Both the position numbers and the translations under genes were made by a program. A stretch of DNA of 64,000 nucleotides, taken from CAXXOK01 sp963674895. Lineage in GTDB: Bacteria > Bacillota > Clostridia > Christensenellales > Aristaeellaceae. This document shows positions 33,839 to 42,415 of this stretch, in pieces. The first letter of the stretch is position 1. The number at the start of each line of letters is the position of its first letter. The stretch covers positions 124,001 to 188,000 of the forward strand of contig CAXXCY010000003.1 of the NCBI GenBank assembly GCA_963674895.2, in the 5' to 3' direction. The notes under the pieces are model-generated. The model did not search any database. It saw only the letters and a list, made by a program, of their open reading frames with translations, and had not been told where the DNA came from.

Positions 33839-34780
33839 ATGCAGTGGGTGGAAGCGATCGTTCATACCACCACCAAGGGCAGCGATTTGGTCAGCGATCT
33901 GCTGATGCGCTGCGGCGCGATGGGTACGCAGGTGATGGACCGCGCGGACGTGGAAGCGGCGAAGCAGGAGAATACCGCGTGGGAACTTTTTGACGCGAAT
34001 ATGATGCGCAAGATGCCCGAGGATGTGCTGGTCAAAGGCTGGTTTGCCGAGGACGACCGGCATAATCTGGATACGCTGGCGGAGCAGCTTGCGGCGCTGA
34101 AAACGCAGCCCGAGGATATCGCGCTGGGCAAACTTTCCCTGGAGGTCGCCACCGTCGCCGACGACGATTGGGCCGAGAGCTGGAAACGGTATTATAAGCC
34201 GTTTCGCGTCGGCCGGCATTTGATCGTCAAGCCGACCTGGGAACCCTACCGGGATGAGGACGGCGATATCGTGATCGAAATGGACCCGGGGATGGCGTTT
34301 GGCACGGGTACGCACGAGACCACGAACATGTGCCTGATATTGCTTGAAAAGTATATGGTCAATGGCATGCGCGTGATGGACATCGGCACGGGCAGCGGCA
34401 TCCTCGCGATCGCCGCGGCCAAGCTGGGCGCGGACAAGGTGCTCGCTGTGGACGTCAGTCCCGACGCGGTGAAGGTGGCCCAGGAGAATATCGCCCGCAA
34501 CGGGGTCCAGGGGAACACGCGCGCCGCAAAGGGCGATATGGTCCGGGACGAAGCGATGGAGTGCGATCTCGTGGCGGCCAACATCGTGGCCGGCGCGATC
34601 TGCGTGCTGGCGGAGCCAATCAAGAAGTTTTTACACCCCGGCGGATATTTTATCTGCTCCGGGATTATCGCCGAGCGTGAAAAAGATGTGCTGACCGCGC
34701 TTAAGGACTCCGGGTATGCCGTTTTGGACCGTTTGGTCCAGGGTGAGTGGGTTGCGCTGTGCGCCAGGAGAGAACAATAG
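33839..34780 (+). CDS. prmA: Ribosomal protein L11 methyltransferase PrmA
   Basis: A 313-residue SAM methyltransferase. The N-terminal substrate domain includes the WAESWKRYYKPF motif; the catalytic domain has MDPGMAFGTGTHETT (the PrmA signature), MDIGTGSGILAIAA (motif I) and VAANIVAGAI. It trimethylates L11 lysines and N-terminus. GGGAGGGCGAGGC lies before the ATG. It follows dnaJ, as in many Firmicutes, and is followed one base later by rsmE. Confidence 0.95.
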   Translation: MQWVEAIVHTTTKGSDLVSDLLMRCGAMGTQVMDRADVEAAKQENTAWELFDANMMRKMPEDVLVKGWFAEDDRHNLDTLAEQLAALKTQPEDIALGKLSLEVATVADDDWAESWKRYYKPFRVGRHLIVKPTWEPYRDEDGDIVIEMDPGMAFGTGTHETTNMCLILLEKYMVNGMRVMDIGTGSGILAIAAAKLGADKVLAVDVSPDAVKVAQENIARNGVQGNTRAAKGDMVRDEAMECDLVAANIVAGAICVLAEPIKKFLHPGGYFICSGIIAEREKDVLTALKDSGYAVLDRLVQGEWVALCARREQ

Positions 34781-34781
34781 C

Positions 34782-35507
34782 ATGCACCGCTGCTGGCTGG
34801 ATACGAACGTACCGCCCGCCGTCCGGGAAACCATTCTGCTTTCCCGGCAGGAAAGCGACCATGTTCTCAAAGTGCTGCGCATGAAGCCGGGCGACGCGCT
34901 GGAGCTGATTGCCGCGCAGCGGCTGTACGCCGGGGAAATCTCGGCCGCCGGCGACGGCGCGGTGCGGGTGCGGGTCGTGCGGGAACTGCCGTCGCCGGAG
35001 CCTGCTGTAAAGGTGACGCTCCTGCAGGGGCTGCCCAAGGCCGATAAGCTCGAGTGGATCGTGCAGAAGGCCACGGAACTTGGCGTCGACAGAATACTTC
35101 CCGTGGAGATGGCGCGCTCGGTCGCCCGCAGGACGGATAAGGATGAAAAGAAAAGGGAGCGGTTGCAGCGCATCGCGCTGGAGGCCGCCAAACAGGCGGG
35201 GCGCGCGCACGTGCCGCAGGTGCTTCCCACGGTATCGTTTCAGGATTCGCTACGGGAACTCAGAGGCGCGATCTACGCGGCGTGGGAAGAGGCGGCCGGA
35301 CCGCGGCTTTCCGAGGCCGTCGCAGCGGACAAGCCGCGGGAGATGACCCTTGTCATCGGTCCGGAAGGCGGCATCACGGCGGATGAAATCGCGCGGCTTA
35401 CGGCAACCGGCGCAACGCCCGTAACGCTGGGCAGGCGTATCCTGCGTACGGAGACGGCGGGGCTTTGCGCGCTCGCGGTTACGATGGCGGCGCTCGGGGA
35501 AATGTAG
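34782..35507 (+). CDS. rsmE: 16S rRNA m3U1498 methyltransferase RsmE
   Basis: A 241-residue SPOUT-fold methyltransferase. ATG at 34782 follows CAGGAGAG and gives the usual short N-terminal PUA-like domain (QESDHVLKVLRMKPGD). The C-terminal SPOUT knot has VIGPEGGITADE and TLGRRILRTETAGL. It modifies U1498 of 16S rRNA. It begins one base after prmA stops and ends one base before mtaB. Confidence 0.95.
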   Translation: MHRCWLDTNVPPAVRETILLSRQESDHVLKVLRMKPGDALELIAAQRLYAGEISAAGDGAVRVRVVRELPSPEPAVKVTLLQGLPKADKLEWIVQKATELGVDRILPVEMARSVARRTDKDEKKRERLQRIALEAAKQAGRAHVPQVLPTVSFQDSLRELRGAIYAAWEEAAGPRLSEAVAADKPREMTLVIGPEGGITADEIARLTATGATPVTLGRRILRTETAGLCALAVTMAALGEM

Positions 35508-35508
35508 C

Positions 35509-36819
35509 ATGGCAAAAACGGTGCGGTTTTACACGCTCGGCTGCAAGGTGAACCAGTACGACAGCGAGGCGATGCTGGAACAGTTTCTACGGAACGGATA
35601 TATCGCCGCGCAGGCTGGCGCGCCCGCGGACGTGTATGTGGTCAACACCTGCATGGTGACCGGTACTGGCGAAAGCAAAAGCATGCAGGCGGTGCGCCGC
35701 TTCCGGCGGGAGAACCCGGACGGTGAAATGGTCGTCGCGGGCTGCCTGGCGCAGAACAAGGGCCGGGAGCTGCTGGATACGGGCGCGAGGCTCGTTTTGG
35801 GCGTACAGCATCGCGCCGACGTGGTATCGCTGCTGGAGGCGGCGGTCGCGCAAAACAGCCGCCTTGTCGCGGTGGACGGTTTGGAGCGCGTGTCTTATGA
35901 GCCGCTGTCCATCCGGGGGCATCACGGGCATACCCGCGCGCTGATGAAGATTCAGGAGGGCTGCGACAACCGCTGCACCTTCTGTATCGTTCCCTCCGTG
36001 CGCGGCGGCATCCGTTCCCGCCCGCTTGCCGACATCCGGGAGGAAGCGAAAGCGCTGGCTGCCGCGGGCTTCCGGGAGGTTGTGCTCACGGGCGTGCACC
36101 TGACCAGCTACGGGCGGGATTTGCCGGAGAAACCGGCGCTGGCCGGCGCGGCAGCGGCCGCGGCCGAAGCCGAGGGCATCGCGAGAATCCGGCTGGGTTC
36201 GCTGGAACCGATGATCGTCACCGACATGTTTGTCCGGCAGATCCGCACAATTCCCAAGCTTTGCCCGCAGTTTCACCTGGCGCTGCAGTCCGGCAGCGAT
36301 TCCGTGCTCAGGCGCATGAAGCGGCGCTATACCGCGGCGCAGTTCCTACGGGCGGCGCAGCGCCTTGTGTACGCCTATCCGGACGCCGCGCTGACAACCG
36401 ACGTTATCGTCGGGTTCCCCGGGGAAACCGACGACGAGTTTCAGGAGACGCTCGATTTTTGCCGGGCCGTCGGCTTCATGAAGATTCACGTCTTTCCCTA
36501 CAGCCCGCGCGGGGGAACGCTCGCGGCGGGAATGCCCGGCCAGGTTCCGAAGCAGGTCAGGGATGAGCGCGCAAAGCGGCTGACGGAGGCCGCCGGCCAG
36601 CTTTCCCGAGCATTCCGGGAAAGGATGCTTGATACGGTGCAGCCCGTGCTGATCGAGAAACGCGGGCGCGGCGGTGCGGGTTCCGGCTACACGCCGCAGT
36701 ATGTACCTGTGGTCTGCCCAAGCGGCGGAATAGGGGAAATCGTCTCCGTAAAGCTCAGGGAACTGACCAAAGAAGGAATGCGCGGGGACGCCGTGGAAAC
36801 AAACGAACAAGGAGGATGA
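35509..36819 (+). CDS. mtaB: tRNA t6A methylthiotransferase MtaB
   Basis: A 436-residue radical SAM methylthiotransferase converting t6A37 to ms2t6A37. The N-terminal UPF0004 domain has three cluster cysteines (LGCKVNQYD, NTCMVTG, VAGCLAQ); the radical SAM motif is GCDNRCTFCIVP; a TRAM-like C-terminus follows. KVNQYDSEA distinguishes MtaB from MiaB and RimO. It is tightly packed with rsmE. Confidence 0.93.
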   Translation: MAKTVRFYTLGCKVNQYDSEAMLEQFLRNGYIAAQAGAPADVYVVNTCMVTGTGESKSMQAVRRFRRENPDGEMVVAGCLAQNKGRELLDTGARLVLGVQHRADVVSLLEAAVAQNSRLVAVDGLERVSYEPLSIRGHHGHTRALMKIQEGCDNRCTFCIVPSVRGGIRSRPLADIREEAKALAAAGFREVVLTGVHLTSYGRDLPEKPALAGAAAAAAEAEGIARIRLGSLEPMIVTDMFVRQIRTIPKLCPQFHLALQSGSDSVLRRMKRRYTAAQFLRAAQRLVYAYPDAALTTDVIVGFPGETDDEFQETLDFCRAVGFMKIHVFPYSPRGGTLAAGMPGQVPKQVRDERAKRLTEAAGQLSRAFRERMLDTVQPVLIEKRGRGGAGSGYTPQYVPVVCPSGGIGEIVSVKLRELTKEGMRGDAVETNEQGG

Positions 36820-36824
36820 GCGAA

Positions 36825-37169
36825 ATGGAGGACTGTTTGTTCTGTAAAATTCTCAAAGGAGAAATTCCGTCTGCCAAAGTTTACGAGGACGATTATACTT
36901 ATTCGTTTCACGACATCAGCCCGCAGGCTACGGCGCACGCGCTGGTCATCCCCAAAAAACACGTGTCCGGCCTTTCGGCGCACGAGGGATTGTCAGATAA
37001 GGAGCTTGCCGCCTGCCTGCGCGCCTGCCAGGCGGTGGCCGAGCGGCTGGGTATCGCGCAGAGCGGATACCGCGTGGTATCCAATTGCGGTCCCGACGCG
37101 TGCCAATCCGTCGACCATCTGCATTTTCACGTGATCGGCGGCAACCGGCTGTCCCCCCGGATGGTATAG
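36825..37169 (+). CDS. HIT-family nucleotide-binding protein
   Basis: A 114-residue histidine-triad protein. ATG at 36825 has AGGAGG at a good distance, whereas ATG at 36816 lies directly on that site. It begins MEDCLFCKILKGE and ends with the HLHFHVIGG triad. Such HinT-like proteins hydrolyse nucleoside phosphoramidates or AMP-lysine. Last gene of the hrcA-mtaB group. Confidence 0.93.
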   Translation: MEDCLFCKILKGEIPSAKVYEDDYTYSFHDISPQATAHALVIPKKHVSGLSAHEGLSDKELAACLRACQAVAERLGIAQSGYRVVSNCGPDACQSVDHLHFHVIGGNRLSPRMV

Positions 37170-37214
37170 AACGCCTTTTTTACCGGACGCCGCCGCGAAA
37201 ATGTAAATTCATGG

Positions 37215-37243
37215 TTGACGCAAACCGCGCGAGGCGGTATAAT
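37215..37243 (+). promoter_or_regulatory. rpsU promoter
   Basis: TTGACG at 37215-37220, a 17-bp spacer and a perfect TATAAT at 37238-37243. Confidence 0.8.
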
Positions 37244-37320
37244 TATCCGGTAATAGCTGGTTTCCCGTACGCGTGTGTCGGCGCGGGAGGCACGCGAGAT
37301 GAGCGAGGGGAGGGATAACA

Positions 37321-37494
37321 GTGTCCGAGGTACGTATCCGAGAGAATGAATCCCTGGAAAGCGCTCTGAAACGGTTCAAACGTCAATGTGCTCGTTCAGG
37401 TGTTTTGGCGGAGGCGCGCAAACGCGAACATTACGAAAAACCCAGCGTAAAACGCAAGAAGAAAGCCGAAGCCGCAAGGAAACGCAAATATTGA
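37321..37494 (+). CDS. rpsU: 30S ribosomal protein S21
   Basis: A 57-residue basic protein starting at GTG behind GAGGGGAGGGAT. The product begins MSEVRIRENESLESALKRF, has the family YEKPSVKRK motif and a lysine/arginine-rich end. It binds the 30S platform near the anti-Shine-Dalgarno sequence. It has its own promoter and a strong terminator, so it is a single-gene unit, in the usual place after the HIT gene. Confidence 0.97.
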   Translation: MSEVRIRENESLESALKRFKRQCARSGVLAEARKREHYEKPSVKRKKKAEAARKRKY

Positions 37495-37502
37495 TACAAA
37501 AG

Positions 37503-37531
37503 GCCTCTCCCGCACACGGGAGGGGCTTTTT
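37503..37531 (+). terminator. rpsU terminator
   Basis: A 10-bp stem (37503-37512 against 37517-37526, one G-U), CACA loop and TTTTT. Confidence 0.9.
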
Positions 37532-37564
37532 AGACGTCAAGTCTTTCGCTTTCAGACACAACGC

Positions 37565-37619
37565 CAGCCTGGGCTTTTTCAACAGGCTGAAGCCCTTTCG
37601 TATAATGGAAGGGGCTTTT
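37565..37619. repeat. Short repeat copy and adjoining hairpin
   Basis: 37565-37589 reads CAGCCT then GGGCTTTTTCAACAGGCTG, matching the right end of the dnaK-dnaJ element in 16-17 of 19 bases. Next to it arms 37590-37599 and 37608-37617 form a 10-bp hairpin followed by T's, like a second terminator. Confidence 0.45.
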
Positions 37620-37730
37620 CGTATACCGCTTTCCGCAGTCCGGGCGGTTGACAAAACCGCGCGCCCGTGATATTGTGCAAGCAGGGTTAAATCATACAGG
37701 TTCATCATCCCGTCAAAGCGAGGAGTCTTC

Positions 37731-38744
37731 TTGCACTATGCTTTCCAAATTAAATCACACGCGAATGCACGCTATGCTCTTTCAATGGTCAAGCTCGCCC
37801 GGATAGAATGTGAATGCCTGCTGTATGCGCTGGGCAGCAGCGCTGCCGTTTCCCAGGAAAAACTCGCCGGAACGCAATTTATCATTGTAGAAACCGAACC
37901 GTTGAACGAACGGGAATGGGAATTTCTGTCCAACCATTCAGGCGTTTCCTTTGCGGCAATGAAGGAGGGCGATTGGCTCAAACCGCTCCGGCTTCAGCAG
38001 CCCGCGTACATGCAAGCCGATCTGGCGCAGATTCTCAAGTATAAAGGAAAAACAAATGCAGACTTTACCCTGATGATGCTCCATTGCGCAAGAGCCGCGT
38101 CCGCGTTTGCGCTTTGCGGCGAGCCGCTTACGGTGCTGGACCCGATCTGCGGGCGCGGCACGACGCTTTTCTGCGTATTGCAGGAAGGCGGCAATCCCAT
38201 CGGCATCGAGATGAACAAAAAGGACGTCCACGAGGCGGATACGTATTTCAAACGCTATCTGGAGTACCACCGCTATAAACACAAGCGGGAAACCTTCTCC
38301 GCCACGCTGCCGGACGGCGGGCATGCGGAGGAAATCCGGTACCGGCTGGCAAACGGCGAGGACGCGTATAAGCAAGGCGATCTGCGCACCCTGCGCCTGT
38401 TTCACGGGGACACGGCGCGGGCGGACCGGATGGCCGGCAGGGAAAGCTGCCACCTGCTGATCGGCGACCTGCCCTACGGCGTTCAGCACGCGGCGTCCGG
38501 CGAAAAGGGAAAATCCGCGCTGGAACGGCTGCTGCGGGATGCGCTGCCCGCCTACCGCGGGGCGCTCAAACAGGGCGGCGCCGCGGCGATTGCATTCAAC
38601 ACCTATACGCTGAAAAAGGAAACCGTTTGCCGGGAAATGCAAAATGCAGGATTCCGAGTCCTGACCGAACCGCCGTTTGACGATTTCTCCCATTGGGTGG
38701 AACAGGCGGTCAACCGCGACATGGTAATCGCCGTAAAGGAATAA
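37731..38744 (+). CDS. Trm11-like SAM-dependent RNA/DNA methyltransferase
   Basis: A 337-residue protein of the Trm11/THUMP-less methyltransferase type. TTG at 37731 follows GAGGAG, and the product begins MHYAFQIKSHANARY. The catalytic half has motif I LDPICGRGTTLFC, an acidic IGIEMNKKDV and the N-P-P-Y-like motif GDLPYGVQ, in which D-L-P-Y suggests amino-group (N2-guanine-like) methylation. No THUMP domain is seen in the N-terminal 100 residues. Exact substrate unknown; tRNA guanine is the likeliest. Confidence 0.7.
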   Translation: MHYAFQIKSHANARYALSMVKLARIECECLLYALGSSAAVSQEKLAGTQFIIVETEPLNEREWEFLSNHSGVSFAAMKEGDWLKPLRLQQPAYMQADLAQILKYKGKTNADFTLMMLHCARAASAFALCGEPLTVLDPICGRGTTLFCVLQEGGNPIGIEMNKKDVHEADTYFKRYLEYHRYKHKRETFSATLPDGGHAEEIRYRLANGEDAYKQGDLRTLRLFHGDTARADRMAGRESCHLLIGDLPYGVQHAASGEKGKSALERLLRDALPAYRGALKQGGAAAIAFNTYTLKKETVCREMQNAGFRVLTEPPFDDFSHWVEQAVNRDMVIAVKE

Positions 38745-38806
38745 AGCACGGCTCAATTTTCCGGTCATTTTAACCGGCCGGGAAACAAATATAAGGAGGA
38801 ATATCA

Positions 38807-40657
38807 TTGTTATCAAGCGATTTGCAGGCCATGACGGTTGTCCAGCTGCGCAAGCTGGCCAAAGAAAACCATATCAAGCTTGCGGGCGGGTTGGACAAAG
38901 CGTCGATCATTGTGATGATTGCCGAAGCCTTGGGCGTGAAGGACGCGCCGGAGGACGATGAAAATCAGGCCCTTCAGGCGGCGCCCCTCTCGGCGGACGT
39001 TACGTCCGTCGATCCCAGGGGAACGGCCGCGGAGAGCGAGAATTACCGTTCGGCCTATCAGCAGGTGCGGCAGGCGAGATCAAACCTTGCCAATCGGTCG
39101 ATGCTGAAAAACACGCTGCAAAAGGACGCGCCGGGCAGCAGCCCGTCCCGCTTCGGCCCGCGGGCGAACTACGTCGCGCCTTCGTTTTCGCCGGATCGGG
39201 AGCCGATGTTCGACTCCCGGCAGCCCGAGCCGCAGCAGCTTCCCTCCAGAACCATCGACGGGTATAAGCTGGGGTACCGCGCCGCGCAGCCGCGCGAGTA
39301 CAACCGGCAGGAATATCGCGGGCAATCCCGCATGGAATACCACCGCCCGGTGTACCCGGCGGGGAACAGCCTGAACAACGGGCAGCGATCCCGGTCCGCC
39401 GAGGTATTCTACAACGACGCGCTCTATAAGCCCGTACGCGATCCCAAAATCATGGAAAGCCTGGAAAACGGCGAGATACCCGACGCGCTGCAGGCGCCGG
39501 AGGGTGAGCCGGGGGAAGGGATCCTGGAGATTCTGCCCGACGGATTCGGGTTTCTGCGCTCTCCCTCGCTTCTGCCGGGGCGAAAGGATTACTATGTTTC
39601 GGTTGCCACCATCCGCCGCTACGATTTGCGCACGGGGGATTTCGTGGAGGGCAAGGTGCGCCCGGGGCGGGATTTGGACAAGTTTGCCGCGCTGATGTAT
39701 GTGGACAAGATCAACGGAAAGCCGTACGACGCGGATACGGAACGGCTGCTGTTTGACGAGCTTACGCCGATCTATCCCAATCGGAGGATTACGCTGGAGG
39801 GATGCGAATCCGGCAACAACTGGCCGATGCGCGTAACCGACCTGATCGCGCCGATCGGCTTCGGGCAGCGGTCGATGATCGTCGCGCCGCCCGAGAGCGG
39901 GAAAACGGTCATGATGCAGGAAATCTGCCACGCCATCAAGCAAAATGACGCGGATGCGCAGCTGATGATGCTGCTCATCGACGAGCGGCCCGAGGCGGTG
40001 ACCGAGGTCCGCGACGCGCTTTCCGGCATCGCGGACGTATTCGCCACCACGTTTGACGAGGCGCCCGACGCGCAGACGCGCGTGGCGGAAACGATGCTGG
40101 AACGCGCGCAGCGCCTGGTGGAACAGGGCAAGAACGTGATCGTGCTGCTGGACAGCCTTACGAAGCTGACCCGGGCCTATCAGGCGGCCGTCACCCAGGG
40201 AAGCCGCACCATGACCAACACCGTCACGCCGACGGCACTGGTGAAGCCCAAGCGTTTCTTCGGCGCGGCGCGCAACACGCGCGAGGGCGGAAGCCTGACG
40301 GTGATCGCGACCATCCTGGTCAACACCGGATCGCGCGTGGACGATATCATCTTCGAGGAATTCAAAGGAACCGCGAACATGACCCTGTGGCTGGACACGC
40401 CCGAGGAGAACGAGCCGATGTTCCCCGTGATCGACATGCGAAGGTCCGGCACCAAGCGCGAGGACATGCTGCTGGAGCCCCAGGAGATTGAAAGCCTGAA
40501 GGCCGTGCGCACGGTGCTGGGGTCCGCCACCAACCGCGAGGCGCTTACGCAGCTGATCGACATGATGTCAAAAACCGGCTGCAACGCAGACCTGTTCGCC
40601 CGGCTGAAGGACTGGGTCGCCCTGTGGGAGAAAAGCGGATTTCTAGCCAAGAAATAA
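38807..40657 (+). CDS. rho: Transcription termination factor Rho with long disordered insert
   Basis: A 616-residue hexameric helicase. TTG at 38807 follows ATAAGGAGGA and gives MLSSDLQAMTVVQLRKLAKE, the Rho N-terminal SAP-like helix bundle. Residues about 45-215 are low-complexity, rich in R, Q, N, P, Y and S (REYNRQEYRGQSRMEYHR), without domain signals; the cold-shock-like RNA-binding fold follows (EILPDGFGFLRSPS). The ATPase has APPESGKTVMMQ (P-loop), LIDERPEAVTEV and LLDSLTKLTRAYQ. Ends transcription of untranslated RNA. Monocistronic with a strong terminator. Confidence 0.95.
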   Translation: MLSSDLQAMTVVQLRKLAKENHIKLAGGLDKASIIVMIAEALGVKDAPEDDENQALQAAPLSADVTSVDPRGTAAESENYRSAYQQVRQARSNLANRSMLKNTLQKDAPGSSPSRFGPRANYVAPSFSPDREPMFDSRQPEPQQLPSRTIDGYKLGYRAAQPREYNRQEYRGQSRMEYHRPVYPAGNSLNNGQRSRSAEVFYNDALYKPVRDPKIMESLENGEIPDALQAPEGEPGEGILEILPDGFGFLRSPSLLPGRKDYYVSVATIRRYDLRTGDFVEGKVRPGRDLDKFAALMYVDKINGKPYDADTERLLFDELTPIYPNRRITLEGCESGNNWPMRVTDLIAPIGFGQRSMIVAPPESGKTVMMQEICHAIKQNDADAQLMMLLIDERPEAVTEVRDALSGIADVFATTFDEAPDAQTRVAETMLERAQRLVEQGKNVIVLLDSLTKLTRAYQAAVTQGSRTMTNTVTPTALVKPKRFFGAARNTREGGSLTVIATILVNTGSRVDDIIFEEFKGTANMTLWLDTPEENEPMFPVIDMRRSGTKREDMLLEPQEIESLKAVRTVLGSATNREALTQLIDMMSKTGCNADLFARLKDWVALWEKSGFLAKK

Positions 40658-40681
40658 ACGGATATGAATCCAAAAAAACAA

Positions 40682-40716
40682 ACCGCCCGGCATCGAGTCG
40701 GGCGGTCTGTTTTTTT
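40682..40716. terminator. Bidirectional terminator between rho and araC-type gene
   Basis: ACCGCCCG (40682-40689) pairs with CGGGCGGT (40699-40706); it is followed by CTG and seven T, and preceded on the other side by a run of A that serves the minus strand. Confidence 0.9.
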
Positions 40717-40765
40717 GAATGTGATGTGCTTCCGCGGCTACGCGCAGTGCTCTTCTCTGCCGTTA

Positions 40766-41548
40766 TCATGGAATACTGGACATATAGTCGCAGGCTGTAA
40801 CGCCGTAGCGGCTTTTGAAATGGCGGTTCAGATGCGATAGATCCACGAAACCGCATTCAGCCACCGCCAGATACACATCCCTGCTGCGCTGGATGATTTG
40901 CTTTGCTTTTTCTATCTTGCAGTTCAAATAATACTGATAGGGGGAAATCCCTGTGCCGGCTTTAAACATGCGGATAAACGTGTATTCCGGCACGCTGATC
41001 TCCCGGCAGATATCCTTGAGCTTCAGCGTTGTGCCCCCGTCGGTTCCGCAAAGGATCATATCCTTCGCACGGCGGATGACGGCATCGTTTTTCGTGGGAA
41101 ACGCAGCCCTGGGAACGCCGTGAAAATGCTCCGTGAGACTCAGAAGCAACTCGCTGCGCAGGGCATCTTCGCGGCTGCCGGAAACTGCGTTCGCGAGAGC
41201 CAGAATGTTTCGCCGCAGACTGCGGCTGCGGACGACTGGGGTAGAGAACCGGAGTGGTTCATTCCCGCCTGCCGCATCCGCGAGCAGTTCCACGTCTATA
41301 TACACCATCACGTAATCGATCCCTGATTTTTCCTGCGACATTCCGTCGTGGATCTGCTGGGGATTGAACAGTATAATTTCTCCGGGCCCGGAGGTCATCA
41401 GGCTTCCGTTCAGATGAAACTGCTGATTGCCGCGAAGCGTGACGCCGACGGCGTATTCCTCGTGGCAGTGTTTTTTGTATTGGAATTCCGAAATGCTTGC
41501 GGTCAGCGTTGTAAGCCCGGCTGACTTCCTGTAGTCAAACGTATCCAT
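40766..41548 (-). CDS. AraC-family transcriptional regulator
   Basis: A 260-residue regulator. The N-terminal cupin (HCHEEYAVGVTLRG, GEIILFNPQQIHDG) would bind a small effector; two C-terminal helix-turn-helix units follow (LKLKDICREISVPEYTFIRMFKAGTGISPYQY and VYLAVAECGFVDLSHLNRHFKSRYG regions). It starts 2 nt after the LysE-type exporter, so they form an operon, and it may control that exporter in response to an amino acid. Confidence 0.9.
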   Translation of the reverse strand: MDTFDYRKSAGLTTLTASISEFQYKKHCHEEYAVGVTLRGNQQFHLNGSLMTSGPGEIILFNPQQIHDGMSQEKSGIDYVMVYIDVELLADAAGGNEPLRFSTPVVRSRSLRRNILALANAVSGSREDALRSELLLSLTEHFHGVPRAAFPTKNDAVIRRAKDMILCGTDGGTTLKLKDICREISVPEYTFIRMFKAGTGISPYQYYLNCKIEKAKQIIQRSRDVYLAVAECGFVDLSHLNRHFKSRYGVTACDYMSSIP

Positions 41549-41550
41549 AG

Positions 41551-42147
41551 CTACCCCATGACGATCTCCATAATACCCGATACCTCCACGGCGGAGTACA
41601 GCAGCAGCAGCGCCAGTATTATATTAACAGCTTTTTGATAATGATTCAAAAACCGGACCAAAACCGCGCCGAACATCGCCCAGGTCATAAAGGCCATCAG
41701 GGCGATAGCCGTGATAATCAGGGAAAAGCCAAACAGAATATACGCCTGTGTGTAATACGGCAGGATATAGCCGGGAATAACGGTCATGGTGAGCAGCCAG
41801 ATCTTCGGGTTGACGAATTGCATGATAAAGCCGGACGCAAACGTAGCCGTCTGTCCGGACATGCCGTCCGTGCCGTTCGTTTTCAATATCTGATAGGAAA
41901 GATACAGTATATAAAGGCTGCCGGCGTACCGCATCACGGCCGTCATGGCAGGGACCGCGGCCGAGAGTGCGCTGTTGAGAAGGACGGACAGCAGTATAAT
42001 AATGAAAAACGCGGATATAGCCCCCGCGATATAGCGGAGGGTTTTTGAAATGCCGGAATTTGTTGAGATCGACAAAATAGCTATATTAGCCGGCCCGGGC
42101 GTGGCGGTTACGATCACGCAATATAGAAGAAACGAAACGATATCCAC
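41551..42147 (-). CDS. LysE-family amino-acid exporter
   Basis: A 198-residue membrane protein with six predicted helices. GTG at 42147 is preferred: ACGGAGGTG lies 11 bp upstream and the product begins MDIVSFLLYCVIVTATPGPANIAIL-like, the standard LysE/RhtB start; GTG at 42192 has no site. The TPGPAN motif and the KIWLLTM/FVNPK segment are family marks. It exports amino acids or related metabolites. Confidence 0.85.
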   Translation of the reverse strand: MDIVSFLLYCVIVTATPGPANIAILSISTNSGISKTLRYIAGAISAFFIIILLSVLLNSALSAAVPAMTAVMRYAGSLYILYLSYQILKTNGTDGMSGQTATFASGFIMQFVNPKIWLLTMTVIPGYILPYYTQAYILFGFSLIITAIALMAFMTWAMFGAVLVRFLNHYQKAVNIILALLLLYSAVEVSGIMEIVMG

Positions 42148-42308
42148 AATACTGTTCACCTCCGTTACGCCTCCACTATGTTCCTTATTCACGGATTCGG
42201 TCTAGTACAATATTGCGGATTCCCATGCGTTTGACCGGATCGAAAAGGGGCGGATATGGATCGAGGTCCCGCCGAAATTTGAATGTAACGGATTTTGTCA
42301 TATACGCA

Positions 42309-42337
42309 TTGACAGATTTGACAAAAATAGATATCAT
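42309..42337 (+). promoter_or_regulatory. pckG promoter
   Basis: TTGACA at 42309-42314, a 17-bp spacer and TATCAT at 42332-42337. Confidence 0.6.
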
Positions 42338-42415
42338 GTTAATCGGGGAAGATTGCTGATTCTTTTTAGAATGCGGCAATCGGCTGGCATTCTAATATGA
42401 GGAGGAAAATTGGGT

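Noticed and set aside
37565..37619. Possible small RNA after rpsU
   Set aside because: Hairpins are present but there is no separate promoter with good -35 and -10, so a repeat plus terminator explains it better.
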